Of a stretch of 64,000 bases of DNA, positions 63,197-64,000 are shown piece after piece. The notes beneath the pieces were generated by a model. The model was not told the origin of the DNA, made no database searches, and was given only the letters and a program-made list of their open reading frames with translations. The translations under genes were made by a program, and so were the position numbers. Each line of letters starts with the position of its first letter. Positions within the stretch are counted from its first letter, which is position 1. This stretch comes from Larkinella arboricola (GTDB lineage: Bacteria; Bacteroidota; Bacteroidia; Cytophagales; Spirosomataceae): the NCBI RefSeq assembly GCF_003259745.1, contig NZ_QLMC01000003.1, positions 372,001 to 436,000 on the forward strand, in the 5' to 3' direction.

Positions 63197-63263
63197 AGGG
63201 CCATGAAGAACCCTGGCGGTTTTTGGCGAAACCTGCGGCATCTGGTTCAGCTTCATCAGGTAT

Positions 63264-63301
63264 AAAACAAAAAAGGCGAAACAGAAATTTCTGTTTCGCC
63301 T
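63264..63301 (-). terminator. Intrinsic terminator of tRNA-Pro
   Basis: A 28-base perfect palindrome (63274-63287 with 63288-63301) is followed on the minus strand by an uninterrupted T-run. It begins 10 bases beyond the tRNA 3' end. Confidence 0.88.
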
Positions 63302-63310
63302 GTAGGCCAG

Positions 63311-63384
63311 TCGGGATGGCGGGATTCGAACCCACGACCCCTTGCACCCCATGCAAGTACACTACCTGGCTGTGCTACATCCCG
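63311..63384 (-). tRNA. tRNA-Pro, anticodon GGG
   Basis: The minus-strand sequence folds as a cloverleaf: acceptor arm CGGGATG (63384-63378) with CATCCCG (63318-63312), anticodon stem CTTGC/GCAAG with loop ATGGGGT giving anticodon GGG for CCC/CCU, and T-arm GTGGG-TTCGAAT-CCCGC. The discriminator base is A and CCA is not encoded, which is usual in the phylum. Confidence 0.95.
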
Positions 63385-63485
63385 AATCGGGTGCAAATAT
63401 ACAAAAGTTACGCACACTGCATAGTACCTGCGCACGAAAGTTGGCGAAGGAGTAGTTTTTCACCAACTTTCGTGCGCAGATCCGT

Positions 63486-64000
63486 TTAATTTTTGTTAGC
63501 TCCCCCCTGACGAGCCGGTGGCTGTGTGGCCGGGCGCTGCTCCTGCATCGGGTTGGTGGGACGTCGGCTCTGCTGCTTGAACAACTGGAAACGCGTCGGC
63601 TTCGACACCCGTGGGAATGAATTATTGTCGGTATCGATGTCGGCAATTTCCTGGAAGGGGTCCAGCGTCCACTGCACCACCCGCTTTGAGGTGGCAATCA
63701 CCTTCTGAATCTGCGCATCATTGAACCGCCAGATCTCGGCCGGAAAACGAGCCACCGAATCCGTACCGTCTTCAAACTCCATGCGGATAATCACCGGCAT
63801 CGGTAAGCCGCCTTTGTTCTTCAGCGTCAGCGTGTAAAAATTATTTTTTGATTCCAGTGTCTTGCGCTCTTCATCTGACAAGCTCGCCAGGTATGCCTGA
63901 TACCGCTGCTTATCGGCTTCCGTCACCGCAAACGGGTCGTAGCTGTTGTAAAAATCCTTCATCGTCGAATCCTGAGCAACCACGGTTTGATCTTTGGTAG
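63486..64000 (-). CDS. M1-family metallopeptidase, C-terminal part
   Basis: The frame is open to the right edge of the window, so only the last 171 codons are seen and the 5' end is outside. The visible part matches the C-terminus of Bacteroidota M1 aminopeptidase-like proteins: YTLTLKNKGGLPMPVIIRMEFEDG, FPAEIWRFNDAQIQKV, WTLDPFQEIADIDTDNNSFPR and SKPTRFQLFKQQ. It ends in a Pro/Gln-rich tail. The zinc site HEXXH would lie upstream. The GTG at 63983 is not the true start. Confidence 0.85.
   Translation of the reverse strand, partial: TKDQTVVAQDSTMKDFYNSYDPFAVTEADKQRYQAYLASLSDEERKTLESKNNFYTLTLKNKGGLPMPVIIRMEFEDGTDSVARFPAEIWRFNDAQIQKVIATSKRVVQWTLDPFQEIADIDTDNNSFPRVSKPTRFQLFKQQSRRPTNPMQEQRPATQPPARQGGANKN

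Noticed and set aside
63274-63301. 28-base palindrome considered as an operator for the DUF4199 gene
   Set aside because: It is followed by a T-run only on the minus strand directly after the tRNA, which fits a tRNA terminator.

Overview
The window is bacterial chromosome from the phylum Bacteroidota, most likely order Cytophagales in or near Spirosoma/Larkinella. This rests on a SusC/SusD pair, type IX secretion (T9SS) C-terminal sorting domains, a NuoG lacking the molybdopterin domain, a DUF4199 protein, and several TAnnTTTG -7 promoter elements of the Bacteroidota sigma factor. Phylum and order follow from these features; the genus is inference. No CRISPR array, insertion sequence, prophage or replication origin was seen.

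Layout. 1-4.7 kb: the 3' end of a SusC receptor gene, its SusD lipoprotein, then on the opposite strand an exported Gfo/Idh oxidoreductase and an exported FGE-domain protein. 4.8-8.7 kb: housekeeping genes (ABC-F ATPase Uup, DedA membrane protein, a Fur-family regulator, a gamma-class carbonic anhydrase-like protein). 8.9-27.6 kb: a Wzx/Wzy-type exopolysaccharide cluster with a large SLBB export protein, a chain-length regulator without kinase domain, a GDP-mannose dehydratase, flippase, methyltransferases, six glycosyltransferases (two of them tandem duplicates), an AT-rich polymerase, the initiating sugar-phosphate transferase and Wzi.

27.7-36.2 kb (minus strand): respiratory complex I genes nuoA to nuoJ; nuoK-N are not here, and the operon ends at a strong terminator shared with wzi. 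36.4-41.4 kb: two paralogous T9SS-secreted sialate-esterase-like proteins, the second enlarged by Ig/PKD-like repeats. 41.5-43.1 kb: obg and adk. 43.3-49.2 kb: an ExbB-ExbD-ExbD-TonB operon followed by a two-helix membrane protein and a PstS-like lipoprotein, with a TPR protein next. 49.8-51.4 kb: an MFS transporter and a small exported protein.

51.7-62.0 kb (plus strand): a glucuronoxylan/uronate utilisation cluster. It holds an exported RraA-family protein, two exported enolase-superfamily proteins, a CE15 glucuronoyl esterase, mannonate dehydratase UxuA, a GH67 alpha-glucuronidase, an SDR oxidoreductase and an exported TIM-barrel protein. The esterase would cut lignin-glucuronoyl esters, GH67 would release (4-O-methyl)glucuronate, and SDR plus UxuA would take fructuronate to 2-keto-3-deoxygluconate. 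The exported enzymes suggest a second, extracytoplasmic branch. 62.0-64.0 kb: a membrane-tethered LuxR-type regulator, a DUF4199 protein, tRNA-Pro(GGG), and the 3' end of an M1 metallopeptidase gene.

The most unusual recurring pattern is a set of intergenic inverted repeats between co-directional genes (after uup, in several nuo spacers, and at two places in the uronate operon). Each is built from a short locally repeated word that differs between loci. A second candidate is a small, apparently frameshifted reading frame between nuoD and nuoE whose stop overlaps the nuoE start as ATGA.
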